Positions 49,403-57,667 of a DNA stretch of 64,000 nucleotides are shown piece after piece. Position 1 is the first letter of the stretch; every line of letters starts with the position of its first letter. Source of the stretch: Tsukamurella tyrosinosolvens. GTDB lineage: Bacteria; Actinomycetota; Actinomycetes; Mycobacteriales; Mycobacteriaceae. A model generated the notes under the pieces. It searched no databases. It had not been told where the DNA came from and saw nothing but the letters and a program-made list of their open reading frames with translations. The DNA lies in assembly GCF_900104775.1 (NCBI RefSeq), contig NZ_FNSA01000003.1, positions 2,232,001 through 2,296,000 on the forward strand. Reading direction: 5' to 3'. Both the position numbers and the translations under genes were made by a program.

Positions 49403-50245
49403 GTGACCGGACTGCTCGCAGGCAAGACCATCCTCATCACCGGCATCATCACCGATGCCTCCATCGCCTTCTCGGCCGCCAAGGTGGCCCAGGAGCAGGG
49501 TGCCAAGGTGATCATCACCGGCATCCCCGAGCGGCTCCGCCTCATCGACCGGATCGCCAAGCGTCTCCCGCAGGAGGTGCCGCCCGCCATCCCGCTCGAC
49601 ATCACCGATGAGGAGTACCTCGGCGGCCTGGCCGACAAGGTGCGCGAGCTCGCGCCCGAGGGCATCGACGGCGTGCTGCACTCGATCGCCTTCGCGCCCC
49701 GCACCCTCATGGGCCCGGACGCGCTGCCCTTCCTCGAGGGCCCCGGCCCCGACGTGGCGAAGTCCTTCGAGATCTCCGCCTGGAGCTACGCCTCGCTGGC
49801 CCGCGCCGTGCTGCCCGTCATGAACGAGGGCGGCTCCATCGTGGGCATGGACTTCGATCCCCGCACCGCGATGCCCGACTACAACTGGATGGGCGTGCAG
49901 AAGGCCGCCCTCGAGTCGGTCAACCGCTACGTCGCCCGCGAGGTCGGCTACGCCAAGAAGATCCGCTCGAACCTGGTCGCCGCCGGCCCCATCAAGACCC
50001 TCGCGGCCAAGGCGATCTCGGGCACCGCGACCGACGACGCCAAGAAGCTCAACATGCTCAACCAGTACTGGGACGGCGCGTCGCCCATCGGCTGGAACGT
50101 CGACGACCCGGAGGTCGTGGGCAAGAGCATCTGTGCGCTGCTCTCGGACTGGCTGCCCGGCACCACCGGCTCCATCGTCTACGTCGACGGCGGCGCCAGC
50201 CACAACACCTGGTTCCCCGAGGACATGATCAACGCCCAGTCGTGA
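49403..50245 (+). CDS. inhA: NADH-dependent enoyl-ACP reductase InhA
   Basis: A 280-residue enoyl reductase of FAS-II. It has the NADH-binding [10 protein letters not shown], Ser94 in HSIAF, and the catalytic pair Tyr160/Lys167 in DYNWMGVQK (Tyr158/Lys165 in M. tuberculosis). GMDFDP and PIGWN are also conserved. Residue 96, glycine in the M. tuberculosis enzyme, is alanine. A few small insertions and a longer C-terminus make it 11 residues longer than the 269-residue reference. The start has a strong AGAAGGAGG site. It overlaps hemH by four bases. Confidence 0.96.
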   Translation: MTGLLAGKTILITGIITDASIAFSAAKVAQEQGAKVIITGIPERLRLIDRIAKRLPQEVPPAIPLDITDEEYLGGLADKVRELAPEGIDGVLHSIAFAPRTLMGPDALPFLEGPGPDVAKSFEISAWSYASLARAVLPVMNEGGSIVGMDFDPRTAMPDYNWMGVQKAALESVNRYVAREVGYAKKIRSNLVAAGPIKTLAAKAISGTATDDAKKLNMLNQYWDGASPIGWNVDDPEVVGKSICALLSDWLPGTTGSIVYVDGGASHNTWFPEDMINAQS

Positions 50246-51255
50246 CCCACGACGCACTCCTCGTGCTCTCCTTCGGAGGGCCCGAGCACCCCGATCATGT
50301 TCGGCCGTTCCTCGAGAACGTCGTGCGTGGCCGGGGAGTACCACCCGAGCGGCTGGACGCCGTCGAACAGCACTACCTGCGGTTCGGCGGCGTCTCGCCG
50401 ATCAACGAGCAGAACCGCTCGCTCATCGCGGCCGTGTCGGAGGAGTTCGGCCGCCGGGGCCGGGACCTTCCCGTGTACTTCGGGAACCGGAACTGGCACC
50501 CGATGGTCGAGGACACCGTGCAGACCATGAAGGACGACGGCGTGCGGGACGCGCTGGTCTTCGCCACGTCCGCGTGGGGCGGCTTCTCCGGCTGCCGGCA
50601 GTACGACGAGGACATCGCCCGCGCGCTCGCCGCGGTGGGCGCAGGGGCGCCCCGGTTGACCAAACTTCCCCAGTTCCACGACCACGAGCTGTTCCTGGAG
50701 TGTTTCGCGGACTCCGCGGCCGCGGCCCTGGCGTCGGTGCCGTCCGGGTCCCGGCTGGTGTTCACGGCGCACTCGATCCCGGAGGCCGCGGACGTCAATG
50801 CGGGCCCGCCCGGGGTGTCGAATCTGTACTCGCGCCAGGTCCGGGACGCGGCCGCGAACGTCGCCGCCCGGCTGGGGGTGGATCACGACGTGGTGTGGCA
50901 GTCCCGCTCCGGCCCGCCGCAGGTGCCGTGGCTCGAGCCCGACATCTGCGACCACGTCCAGGCACTGTGGGACCAGCGGGTTCCCGGTGTCGCCGTCGTG
51001 CCCATCGGCTTCATCTCCGACCACCTCGAGGTGATCTGGGACCTCGACACCGAGGCGCGCGATCTCGCGGGGGAGTTGGGCATGCCCTTCGCCCGCGCCG
51101 CCACCCCGATCCACGATCCGCGGTTCGCGGCGATGGTCGCGGACCTCGTCGCGGACGCCGATGCGGGCCGGTCCAGCGGGCTCGGCGTCAGCGTCGACGG
51201 CGCCGCCTGTGTCGAGGGCTGCTGCCCCGCGGTGCGTCGGCCGGTCCGCTCCTGA
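50242..51255 (+). CDS. hemH: Ferrochelatase (coproporphyrin type)
   Basis: A 337-residue enzyme inserting ferrous iron into the porphyrin ring. In actinobacteria this is the coproporphyrin III ferrochelatase CpfC. Motifs are LVLSFGGPE at the N-terminus, the catalytic histidine in [11 protein letters not shown], and the GTG-coupled start on the inhA stop. The C-terminal VEGCCPAV, together with an upstream cysteine, can ligate the [2Fe-2S] cluster reported for actinobacterial ferrochelatases. Order inhA-hemH matches Rv1484-Rv1485. Confidence 0.94.
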   Translation: MTHDALLVLSFGGPEHPDHVRPFLENVVRGRGVPPERLDAVEQHYLRFGGVSPINEQNRSLIAAVSEEFGRRGRDLPVYFGNRNWHPMVEDTVQTMKDDGVRDALVFATSAWGGFSGCRQYDEDIARALAAVGAGAPRLTKLPQFHDHELFLECFADSAAAALASVPSGSRLVFTAHSIPEAADVNAGPPGVSNLYSRQVRDAAANVAARLGVDHDVVWQSRSGPPQVPWLEPDICDHVQALWDQRVPGVAVVPIGFISDHLEVIWDLDTEARDLAGELGMPFARAATPIHDPRFAAMVADLVADADAGRSSGLGVSVDGAACVEGCCPAVRRPVRS

Positions 51256-51320
51256 AACCGGCATTCAGCTGGGTCGCGGCGCAGTATTTCGATCGTGTCG
51301 CAGCTGAACGCGGGTTTCAG
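51252..51320. terminator. Long dyad between convergent hemH and Rv1486c-like gene
   Basis: Two 20-base arms (51252-51271 and 51301-51320) are complementary at 18 of 20 positions around a 29-base spacer. Each arm reaches into the stop codon region of one of the two convergent genes. The arms start CTGAAACC and end TTCAGCTG when read inward. It can fold on either transcript and is best read as a bidirectional terminator. Confidence 0.55.
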
Positions 51321-52099
51321 AACTCTCCGCGCAGTTCGTCGCGGCAGACGGCGTTGACCGCGGCCACCCGGGCGGCGCGGACGGTGCGCCACAGGTCGCG
51401 GTAGGCGGCGTCGCCGCCCTGCGCAGACGCGAGGGTGAGCCCGGCGTAGGGATTCTCGGCGCCCGCGACCAGCAGGATGGCCTCCACCATGCCCGCGCTG
51501 TCGAGCACGCGGTGCGCGCGCTCGGTGGCCCCCAGCGGCAATCGGTGGGCGCCCAGATAGCGGGTCAGCTCCATCACCACGCCCCGCGGGTCCGACGCGG
51601 CGTCCGGCGCGGGCGGCAGGCTGGCCAGCGCCGACGGCGCCTCGCGCACCGCGTCCCGCAGCGCGTGCTCCGCCGCGCCCAGCGACACCGGATCCGGATC
51701 GACGAGCGCGGGCTCGTGCAGGAAAGCCTGCCAGCGCATCACATCGCCGGCCTCGGGCGTCGGCACCAGCGCGATCGTCGACGCCGCGCCGTCGAAGAGC
51801 ACGACCTCGCCGCGAGCCATCGCGGCCTCCTCGAGGTCGGTGCCCGCGGGGAGGCCCCGCGCATCGCCCGGCGCGGGCAGCAGCAGCCGGACGGTGTGCG
51901 GGTCGAGAGCCCGGATCTCCGCCAGCAGGTCCGGGAGATCGCCGTCGACGACGGATTGCACCGGCGCCCACTCGCCGAGCGCCGCCAGCAGCTCGTCGGT
52001 GCCCGCCGAGCCCGCCAGCCACGCCGCCGACCACACCGCGAAGCCCTGGGCGGGCCCCGCGGTGGCGCGACGGGCGAGGGTGGCCACGGGGGAGCTCAT
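51317..52099 (-). CDS. Rv1486c-like conserved protein
   Basis: A 260-residue soluble protein conserved at this position in Mycobacteriales (Rv1486c). It is rich in Ala, Leu and Pro and has no membrane segment or catalytic motif I recognise. ATG 52099 is preferred over the in-frame ATG six bases upstream, because TAGAGT (minus strand, 52108-52113) lies eight bases before it. Function unknown. Confidence 0.8.
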   Translation of the reverse strand: MSSPVATLARRATAGPAQGFAVWSAAWLAGSAGTDELLAALGEWAPVQSVVDGDLPDLLAEIRALDPHTVRLLLPAPGDARGLPAGTDLEEAAMARGEVVLFDGAASTIALVPTPEAGDVMRWQAFLHEPALVDPDPVSLGAAEHALRDAVREAPSALASLPPAPDAASDPRGVVMELTRYLGAHRLPLGATERAHRVLDSAGMVEAILLVAGAENPYAGLTLASAQGGDAAYRDLWRTVRAARVAAVNAVCRDELRGEF

Positions 52100-52159
52100 G
52101 GGCATCCACTCTAGTCCCGCCGCGCGGACACGGCCCGCACGAGAGCCACGCGAGAATTC

Positions 52160-52173
52160 TGAAACATGTTCTA
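52160..52173. promoter_or_regulatory. KstR-like operator
   Basis: TGAAACATGTTCTA matches the published KstR consensus TnnAACnnGTTnnA at every fixed position. It lies between the Rv1486c-like gene and the APH-like kinase gene, 19 bases upstream of the TACCCT -10 box (52192-52197) of the latter. Confidence 0.6.
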
Positions 52174-52204
52174 GCAAAGCCCGCGCGGATCTACCCTGAC
52201 CTGC

Positions 52205-53323
52205 ATGACCGAATCGGACACCTTCGCCGAGCAGGCCCGCCCGGCCTCCTCGCAGCGCACCCCGGACGAGGTGCGCGCCCAGTTGCAGCAGTGGTTCGCC
52301 GCGCGCGAACCGGGAGCCGAGGTGCTCGACCTCCACCTGCCCGAGGGCAACGGGATGTCGAGCGAGACGCTGCTCGCCACCGTCCGGTTCGGCGACGACG
52401 AGCGGCGCCTCGTCATCCGTGTCGCGCCCCGGCCGGAGTCCGACCCCGTGTTCCCGACGTACGACCTGCCCGCGCAGTTCGCGGTGATGCGGCACGTCGA
52501 GGCGTACGGGGTCGCCGCGCCGTCGTGCCTCTGGGTGGAGGAGGACCCCGCGGTGATCGGCGCGCCGTTCCTGGTCATGGACCGGGTCGACGGCGACGTC
52601 CCGCCCGACGTCATGCCCTACACCTTCGGCGCCTGGCGGCCCGACTCCACCGACGCGGACCTGCGGGAACTGGCCGACGCCTCGGTCGACGTCCTCGCCA
52701 CCATCCACGCCGTGCCGGCTCCCGCCGACGGCCTCGTCCCGACGCCCGAACCGGGGGAGACGGCGCTGGCCGCGCACCTGCGCCGGCTCCGCGCGTTCTA
52801 CGACTGGGCCGCGGAGAAGCACGGCGGGGCGCCCCTGCTCGACCGCGCGCTGGACTGGGCCGAGCAGCACCTGCCCGGGCACGCCGACCAGGTGCTCCTC
52901 TGGGGCGACGCCCGCATCGGCAACCTCATGTACGGCGGCCCGGCGGGTAACACGCCCGTCGCCGTCCTCGACTGGGAGATGGCGACCGTCGGCCCGTGCG
53001 AGCTGGATCTCGGCTGGTTCGTCTACCTGCACCGGTTCTTCCAGGATCTCGCCGAGCTCGCGGGTCTGCCCGGGCTGCCGGGGTTCCTGCGCCGCGAGGA
53101 CGTGGCGCGACGGTACGCGGACCGCACCGGCCACGTGCCGCGCGACCTGGACTTCTACACCGCCTACGCGGCGATCGTGCACGGCGTCATCATGTACCGG
53201 ATCCAGACCCGCGCCATCGATTTCGGCGCCGCCGTCGCGCCGGAGAACCCCGACGACATGATCCTGCACCGGGCGAGCATCGAGAAGATGCTCGCCGGCA
53301 CCTACTGGGAGTCCGTCGTATGA
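52205..53323 (+). CDS. APH/ACAD10-11-type phosphotransferase
   Basis: A 372-residue kinase-fold protein of the aminoglycoside phosphotransferase family, in the branch related to ACAD10/11 kinases that phosphorylate 4-hydroxyacyl-CoA. The catalytic region reads LLWGDARIGNLMY (HGD is normally seen; the first residue is Trp here), followed by VLDWEMATVGPCELDLGW with the metal aspartate. A lipid or sterol-derived substrate fits the KstR-like site upstream. Antibiotic resistance is not implied. Overlaps the next gene by ATGA. Confidence 0.84.
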   Translation: MTESDTFAEQARPASSQRTPDEVRAQLQQWFAAREPGAEVLDLHLPEGNGMSSETLLATVRFGDDERRLVIRVAPRPESDPVFPTYDLPAQFAVMRHVEAYGVAAPSCLWVEEDPAVIGAPFLVMDRVDGDVPPDVMPYTFGAWRPDSTDADLRELADASVDVLATIHAVPAPADGLVPTPEPGETALAAHLRRLRAFYDWAAEKHGGAPLLDRALDWAEQHLPGHADQVLLWGDARIGNLMYGGPAGNTPVAVLDWEMATVGPCELDLGWFVYLHRFFQDLAELAGLPGLPGFLRREDVARRYADRTGHVPRDLDFYTAYAAIVHGVIMYRIQTRAIDFGAAVAPENPDDMILHRASIEKMLAGTYWESVV

Positions 53324-54438
53324 CGCTGTCGCCGTTCGACGACTTCCCCGTCCACCAGGTGGCCGAGGTGATCCGCCACCCGGCCACGTCGGACCGCAAC
53401 TTCTACGACCGCTACTACTTCAACGCGCACAACGGCACCGCCGACGAGCCCTTCCTCGTGCTGGGGCTCGGCGTCTATCCGAACCTCGGCGTCGTGGACT
53501 GCTTCGCCGTCGCGCGTCACGGCGACGACCAGATCGTCTTCCGCGCGTCCAAGGCGCTCGGCGCGGACCGCGCCGACACGACGGTGGGCCCGATGCGCGT
53601 CGAGGTGCTCGACGGGCTGCGGCGCCTGCGCGTCGTCCTCGCGCCGGGGGCGGACTACGACCTCGCGTTCGACCTGACCTTCACCGGCACCGGCCCCGCG
53701 CACCTCGAGCCCCGGCACTTCCACCGCCAGATCGAGCGCGTCACCTTCGACACCCAGCGGTTCGTGCAGGTCGGTACCTGGGCGGGCGCACTGACCGTCG
53801 ACGGCGAGAGGTTCGACGCGAGCACCTGGCGCGGCAACCGCGACCGCTCCTGGGGCGTCCGCCCCGTCGGCGAGGCCGAACCGCCCGGCCGCCGGGTCAC
53901 CGAGGCCGGCAACTTCTTCTGGATCTACTCCGTGCTCGACCTCGCCGACGCCGCGATCTGCGTGGTTCTCCAGGAGGACGTCCACGGCCGCCCCGTCGTC
54001 GAGGACGCCACCTGGATCCCGCACGACGGCTCCGCGCCGCGCTGGCTGGGCCACGTCGCGCACGACATCGACTTCGTCCCGGGCACCCGCCAGGCTCGGG
54101 CGGCCCGGCTCACTGTCACGGGGTCCGACGGTGCCGCCACCACCGTCGATGTGCGCATCACCACCGCGAACCACTTCGGCTTCGGCACCGGCTACGGCCT
54201 CGACCAGGACTGGCGGCACGGCATGTGGCAGGGCGAGGAGAAGGTCGAGGGCCGGCGGTTCCGGGTGCCTGACCTCGACGTCAACCTCACCATGCTGGTG
54301 CCGGTCGAGTACCTCGCGACGTGCACCGTCCGGCACCCCGACGGGCGCACCGAGGAGGGCGAGGGCCTCTTCGAATTCGGCGCGATCGGCCCACACACGC
54401 GCTACGGCTTCACGCAGTACGTGGACCCCGCGCCGTAG
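53320..54438 (+). CDS. Conserved protein co-operonic with the APH-like kinase
   Basis: A 372-residue soluble, beta-rich protein resembling the DUF7064/7065 (hydroxyneurosporene synthase-like, lipocalin-type) proteins found beside steroid and lipid catabolism genes. Recognisable pieces are SWGVRPVGEAEPPGR and FFWIYSVLDLADAAICVVLQED. No signal peptide and no certain active site. Coupled to the kinase gene by a four-base overlap. Exact function unknown; a role in binding or modifying a lipophilic compound is inferred from fold and context. Confidence 0.68.
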   Translation: MTLSPFDDFPVHQVAEVIRHPATSDRNFYDRYYFNAHNGTADEPFLVLGLGVYPNLGVVDCFAVARHGDDQIVFRASKALGADRADTTVGPMRVEVLDGLRRLRVVLAPGADYDLAFDLTFTGTGPAHLEPRHFHRQIERVTFDTQRFVQVGTWAGALTVDGERFDASTWRGNRDRSWGVRPVGEAEPPGRRVTEAGNFFWIYSVLDLADAAICVVLQEDVHGRPVVEDATWIPHDGSAPRWLGHVAHDIDFVPGTRQARAARLTVTGSDGAATTVDVRITTANHFGFGTGYGLDQDWRHGMWQGEEKVEGRRFRVPDLDVNLTMLVPVEYLATCTVRHPDGRTEEGEGLFEFGAIGPHTRYGFTQYVDPAP

Positions 54439-54449
54439 AATTCGTCGCC

Positions 54450-55271
54450 GTGGCGAACAGCTATGGAGACATCTACGCCGGGCATGCGAGTAGGAAGGCG
54501 CGCGTGGTTCCCGAGGTGCCCGCGGACCGCGACCTCGTCGTCGAGGACGCGGCCACGGGCTTCTGCGGGGCCGTCGTCGGCTTCGACAAGAGCTACGACG
54601 GGGACTTCGTCAAGCTCGAGGACGGCCGCGGTGCCGTCCGCGTCTTCGCGATGCGCAAGGCTGCTTTCCTCATCGACGGGAAGCCCGTCACGCTGGTCAA
54701 GCCGCGGGCGAAGGCACCGTCGGCACCGCAGCGCAGCGCCTCGGGCTCGACCCGCGTGGAGGGCGTGAAGGCCCGCGTCGCGCTGCCCAGCCGCATCTGG
54801 GTCGAGGGCATCCACGACGCCGCGCTCGTGGAGCGCGTCTGGGGCCACGACCTGCGGGTCGAGGGCGTCGTCGTCGAGCAGCTCGAGGGCCTCGACCACC
54901 TCGGCGCCCGGCTCGCCGAGTTCCAGCCCGGGCCCGGCCGCAAGGTGGGCGTGCTCGCCGACCACCTCGTCGAGGGCTCCAAGGAATCGCGGATGACGCA
55001 GTCCCTGGGGAAGTACGTGATGGTCACCGGCCACCCGTTCATCGACATCTGGGCCGCCGTGAAGCCCGCGTCCGTGGGCATCGAGGCGTGGCCGCACGTG
55101 CCGCGGGGCGAGGACTGGAAGACGGGGACGTGCGAGCGCCTCGGCTGGGGCTCGCCCCAGGACGGCTGGCGCCGCGTGCAGGGGGCCGTCACCTCGTTCC
55201 GCGACCTCGACGCGTCGCTCATCGGCGCTGTCGAGCGCCTCGTGGACTTCGTCACCGATCCCGATTCCTGA
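54450..55271 (+). CDS. DUF3097 family protein
   Basis: A 273-residue actinobacterial protein of DUF3097. The typical first half has VVEDAATGFCGAVVGFDKSYDG and VRVFAMRKAAFLIDGKPV. The second half carries a TOPRIM-like or nuclease-like region (IWVEGIHDAALVERVWG, GRKVGVLADHLVEGSKES), suggesting nucleic-acid binding. The GTG at 54450 is eight bases after TAGAAT (54436-54441), so the transcript is probably leaderless. Function not established. Confidence 0.84.
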   Translation: MANSYGDIYAGHASRKARVVPEVPADRDLVVEDAATGFCGAVVGFDKSYDGDFVKLEDGRGAVRVFAMRKAAFLIDGKPVTLVKPRAKAPSAPQRSASGSTRVEGVKARVALPSRIWVEGIHDAALVERVWGHDLRVEGVVVEQLEGLDHLGARLAEFQPGPGRKVGVLADHLVEGSKESRMTQSLGKYVMVTGHPFIDIWAAVKPASVGIEAWPHVPRGEDWKTGTCERLGWGSPQDGWRRVQGAVTSFRDLDASLIGAVERLVDFVTDPDS

Positions 55272-55307
55272 CCCCGTCGCTTGCGGTCGCAGTTGTAGAA
55301 TCCGCAG

Positions 55308-55931
55308 GTGGCATCGACCCCGACGACGAAACCAGACACCCGGCAGCAGATCCTGCGCGCGGCACTCGACTGGGTCGACGAGGCGGGCCTGACCCGCATC
55401 TCGATGGGCGCGCTCGCCAAGCGGGCCCGCCTCGCGCGGGCCACGCTCTACCAGCACTTCACCGGCAAGGACGCGCTGGTCGAGGCGCTCGTCGCCAGTG
55501 AACTGGACAAGTTCTACCGCCGGATCCACGACTTCGCCGACGGGATCACCGACAACGACGAGCGGCTGGCGTCCGGCTTCGGCTACGCCTACGCGTACCT
55601 GCGGGAGCACCGCGCGCTGCAGCACGTGCTGGCCTCGAACCCCGCGCTGCTGCTGCCGTACATCACCGGTGATTCGCCGCAGATCCAGCAGGGTCGGCGC
55701 TTCTTCCTGGGGGAGATCCGGCGCGGCGAGTACCGCGACGGCGCCGACGTCCACGCCTTCGCCGACTACTTCGTGCGCCAGTTGCACTCGCTGCTGCTGA
55801 CGCCGCTCCCACCGGTCGAGGGCACCGTCGACGGTCCCGACCACCGCGGCCCGAGTAGTGCGAACGTCGAGGCCGGGCGACGGTACGCCCAGGCCTTCGT
55901 CCTCCCGGTGCGCGCGACGATCGCTCCCTGA
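55308..55931 (+). CDS. TetR-family regulator
   Basis: A 207-residue regulator with the helix-turn-helix at about residues 12-56 (DEAGLTRISMGALAKRARLARATLYQHFTGKDALV) and a helical ligand domain. The GTG at 55308 stands six bases after TTGTAGAAT, an extended -10, so it is probably leaderless. The next gene, an AurF-like oxygenase, has a perfect dyad over its -35 element and is the likely target. The ligand is unknown. Confidence 0.85.
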   Translation: MASTPTTKPDTRQQILRAALDWVDEAGLTRISMGALAKRARLARATLYQHFTGKDALVEALVASELDKFYRRIHDFADGITDNDERLASGFGYAYAYLREHRALQHVLASNPALLLPYITGDSPQIQQGRRFFLGEIRRGEYRDGADVHAFADYFVRQLHSLLLTPLPPVEGTVDGPDHRGPSSANVEAGRRYAQAFVLPVRATIAP

Positions 55932-55954
55932 CACGCCTCCCAACAGCTCGAATA

Positions 55955-55993
55955 GACAGTTCATTGCCAACTGTCCGGCAGTGGTGTTACGTT
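55955..55993 (+). promoter_or_regulatory. Promoter and dyad operator of the AurF-like operon
   Basis: TTGCCA (55964-55969) and TACGTT (55988-55993) form a -35/-10 pair with an 18-base spacer. The -10 ends six bases before the ATG at 56000. The dyad GACAGTT-N7-AACTGTC (55955-55975) covers the -35 element, as expected for repression by the TetR protein encoded just upstream. Confidence 0.68.
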
Positions 55994-55999
55994 CGCCAC

Positions 56000-56905
56000 A
56001 TGACCGATACGACTCTGCCCGAACGCACCCGGGATGCGGTCGCCGACCGGCTCCTCGGTGGCTCCGTCAAGCGCTCCTACGCGCCCGTCGTCGACATCGA
56101 CTGGGACGCCCCGATCGACCCCGACAAGTACTTCCTGCCGCCGCACATGTGCACCCTGTACGGCACCGACATCTGGAACGGCATGACCCGCGAGGAGCAG
56201 ATCGCCCTCTCCCGCCTGGAGATGGTCAACCTGCTCTCGATGGGCATCTGGTTCGAGAACCTGCTCAACCGCCTGCTCCTGCGCGACCTGCTCGCCAAGG
56301 ACCCCACCTCGCGCGACGCCTTCTACTCGCTCACCGAGATGGGCGACGAGTGTCGCCACATGGTGATGTTCGGCAAGGTCATCGACCGTGTCGGCGAGCG
56401 ACCCTTCCGCCTGCGCGGCTGGCAGCTGGGCGTCGTGAAGTACGTTCTCGCCCCGGTGATCCGCGGCCAGGCCGTGTGGATCGCCGCCCTCGTCGGTGAG
56501 GAGATCTTCGACGCCCAGCAGCGGCAGATCAAGGACGATCCGGAGCTGCAGCCGATCGTCGCCCGCCTCATGCAGATCCACGTCACCGAGGAGGCGCGGC
56601 ACATCGGCTACGCCCGGGACGGCGCCCGGCGCGGCGTCGCCGACCGCAGCCGCATGCAGACGCTCCTCGTCGGGAACCTGCACGCCGGCGCGGCCTTCGG
56701 CTTCCGCATGCTGTTCGCCAACCCGCGCATGTACGCCCGTGCCGGCCTCGACCCCAAGGCCGCCTACCGCGCCGCCATCACCAACCCCCACCACATCAAG
56801 GCCAAGCAGGACGGCTTCCGGGATCTCGGCCGGTTCCTCGACTCCGTCGGCCTCATGCGGGCGTTCGCGCGGTGGTCGTGGAAGAAGGCGGGGTTCCTCG
56901 CGTGA
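56000..56905 (+). CDS. AurF-like diiron oxygenase
   Basis: A 301-residue ferritin-like protein of the AurF (p-aminobenzoate N-oxygenase-like) family. Helices carry the carboxylate/histidine iron ligands: SRLEMVNLLSMG, EMGDECRHMVMF, GEEIFDAQQR and VTEEARHIGYAR. It would activate oxygen at a diiron centre; the substrate is not known. Relatives in mycobacteria are mostly uncharacterised, often induced with fatty-acid genes. Coupled to the DUF4873 gene by an overlap of the stop with a GTG start. Confidence 0.86.
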   Translation: MTDTTLPERTRDAVADRLLGGSVKRSYAPVVDIDWDAPIDPDKYFLPPHMCTLYGTDIWNGMTREEQIALSRLEMVNLLSMGIWFENLLNRLLLRDLLAKDPTSRDAFYSLTEMGDECRHMVMFGKVIDRVGERPFRLRGWQLGVVKYVLAPVIRGQAVWIAALVGEEIFDAQQRQIKDDPELQPIVARLMQIHVTEEARHIGYARDGARRGVADRSRMQTLLVGNLHAGAAFGFRMLFANPRMYARAGLDPKAAYRAAITNPHHIKAKQDGFRDLGRFLDSVGLMRAFARWSWKKAGFLA

Positions 56906-57666
56906 CGTCGGACGGCCGGCCGCGCATCGTCGTCATCGGCGCGCGGGTCCCCGGGATCGACGGGACCGTCGTGGCACCGTCGGACGTGGCGGACCTGCGG
57001 TTCCGCCCCGAGCGCGACGCCTGGACCCTGACCACACCCGCGGGCGTGACGGACTACGACCTCGTCGTGCTCGCCGGCACCACGGCCGCGATCGAGGTGC
57101 CGGTGCTCGATCCGCGCGTCGCGCCGCCCGGCACCGTCGGGCCCGCGGACGCCGAGCGCGCCTACCTGGGCATGCTCGTCGACGGGGTGCCGAACCTGAT
57201 CCTCACGGACGGTTCGACACTCCAGCGGGACACGCTGGACGCCTGGCTGCGGTGGATGTACACCGAGGCGGCGACGCGCCTGCTGGCGCGGCCCCCGGTG
57301 ACCGCCCGCTGGATCCTCAAGGGGCGGCGGGCGCCGTCGCGGCCGGACCGGGACGCGATCGACCTGTCCAACGACCACGTCCGCGACGAGGGCGTCTACG
57401 CCGGGGAGGCCGTGCTCCGCTCCGGCGAGTTCGAGGCCGTCTCGCCCGTGCGGCTCGCCGGGCACCTCGAGCCGCTCGACGGCAACTACCACTGGTACGG
57501 CACCGTCGACGACATGGAGATCGGTGCGGCGCTGAAGAAGATGCCCCGCGGCAGCGTCACGGTGTCCATCGGCGGGGGAGAAGCGTCGCCCGCCATGGTC
57601 ACCGACAAGACCGTCTGGGGCACCTACCGCCTCGTGGGCGTCGGCGCGCCGCCGTATCCGCTCTGA
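56902..57666 (+). CDS. DUF4873 protein with truncated FMO-like N-terminus
   Basis: A 254-residue protein. The first half resembles the C-terminal part of flavin monooxygenases: LRFRPERDAWTLTTPAGVTDYDLVVLAGTT, then a GVPNLILTDGST stretch; but the GxGxxG FAD and NADPH motifs are absent. The second half (about 155-254) with YAGEAVLRSGEFEAVSPVRLAGHLEPLDGNYHWYGTV is DUF4873, a domain usually fused to complete monooxygenases. It is therefore probably a remnant or accessory subunit for the AurF-like enzyme. It ends two bases from the convergent hydrolase gene. Confidence 0.74.
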   Translation: MTSDGRPRIVVIGARVPGIDGTVVAPSDVADLRFRPERDAWTLTTPAGVTDYDLVVLAGTTAAIEVPVLDPRVAPPGTVGPADAERAYLGMLVDGVPNLILTDGSTLQRDTLDAWLRWMYTEAATRLLARPPVTARWILKGRRAPSRPDRDAIDLSNDHVRDEGVYAGEAVLRSGEFEAVSPVRLAGHLEPLDGNYHWYGTVDDMEIGAALKKMPRGSVTVSIGGGEASPAMVTDKTVWGTYRLVGVGAPPYPL

Positions 57667-57667
57667 C

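Noticed and set aside
52205-53323. Aminoglycoside resistance gene
   Set aside because: The kinase belongs to the ACAD10/11-like branch and sits in a lipid-linked context; the family name alone does not support resistance.
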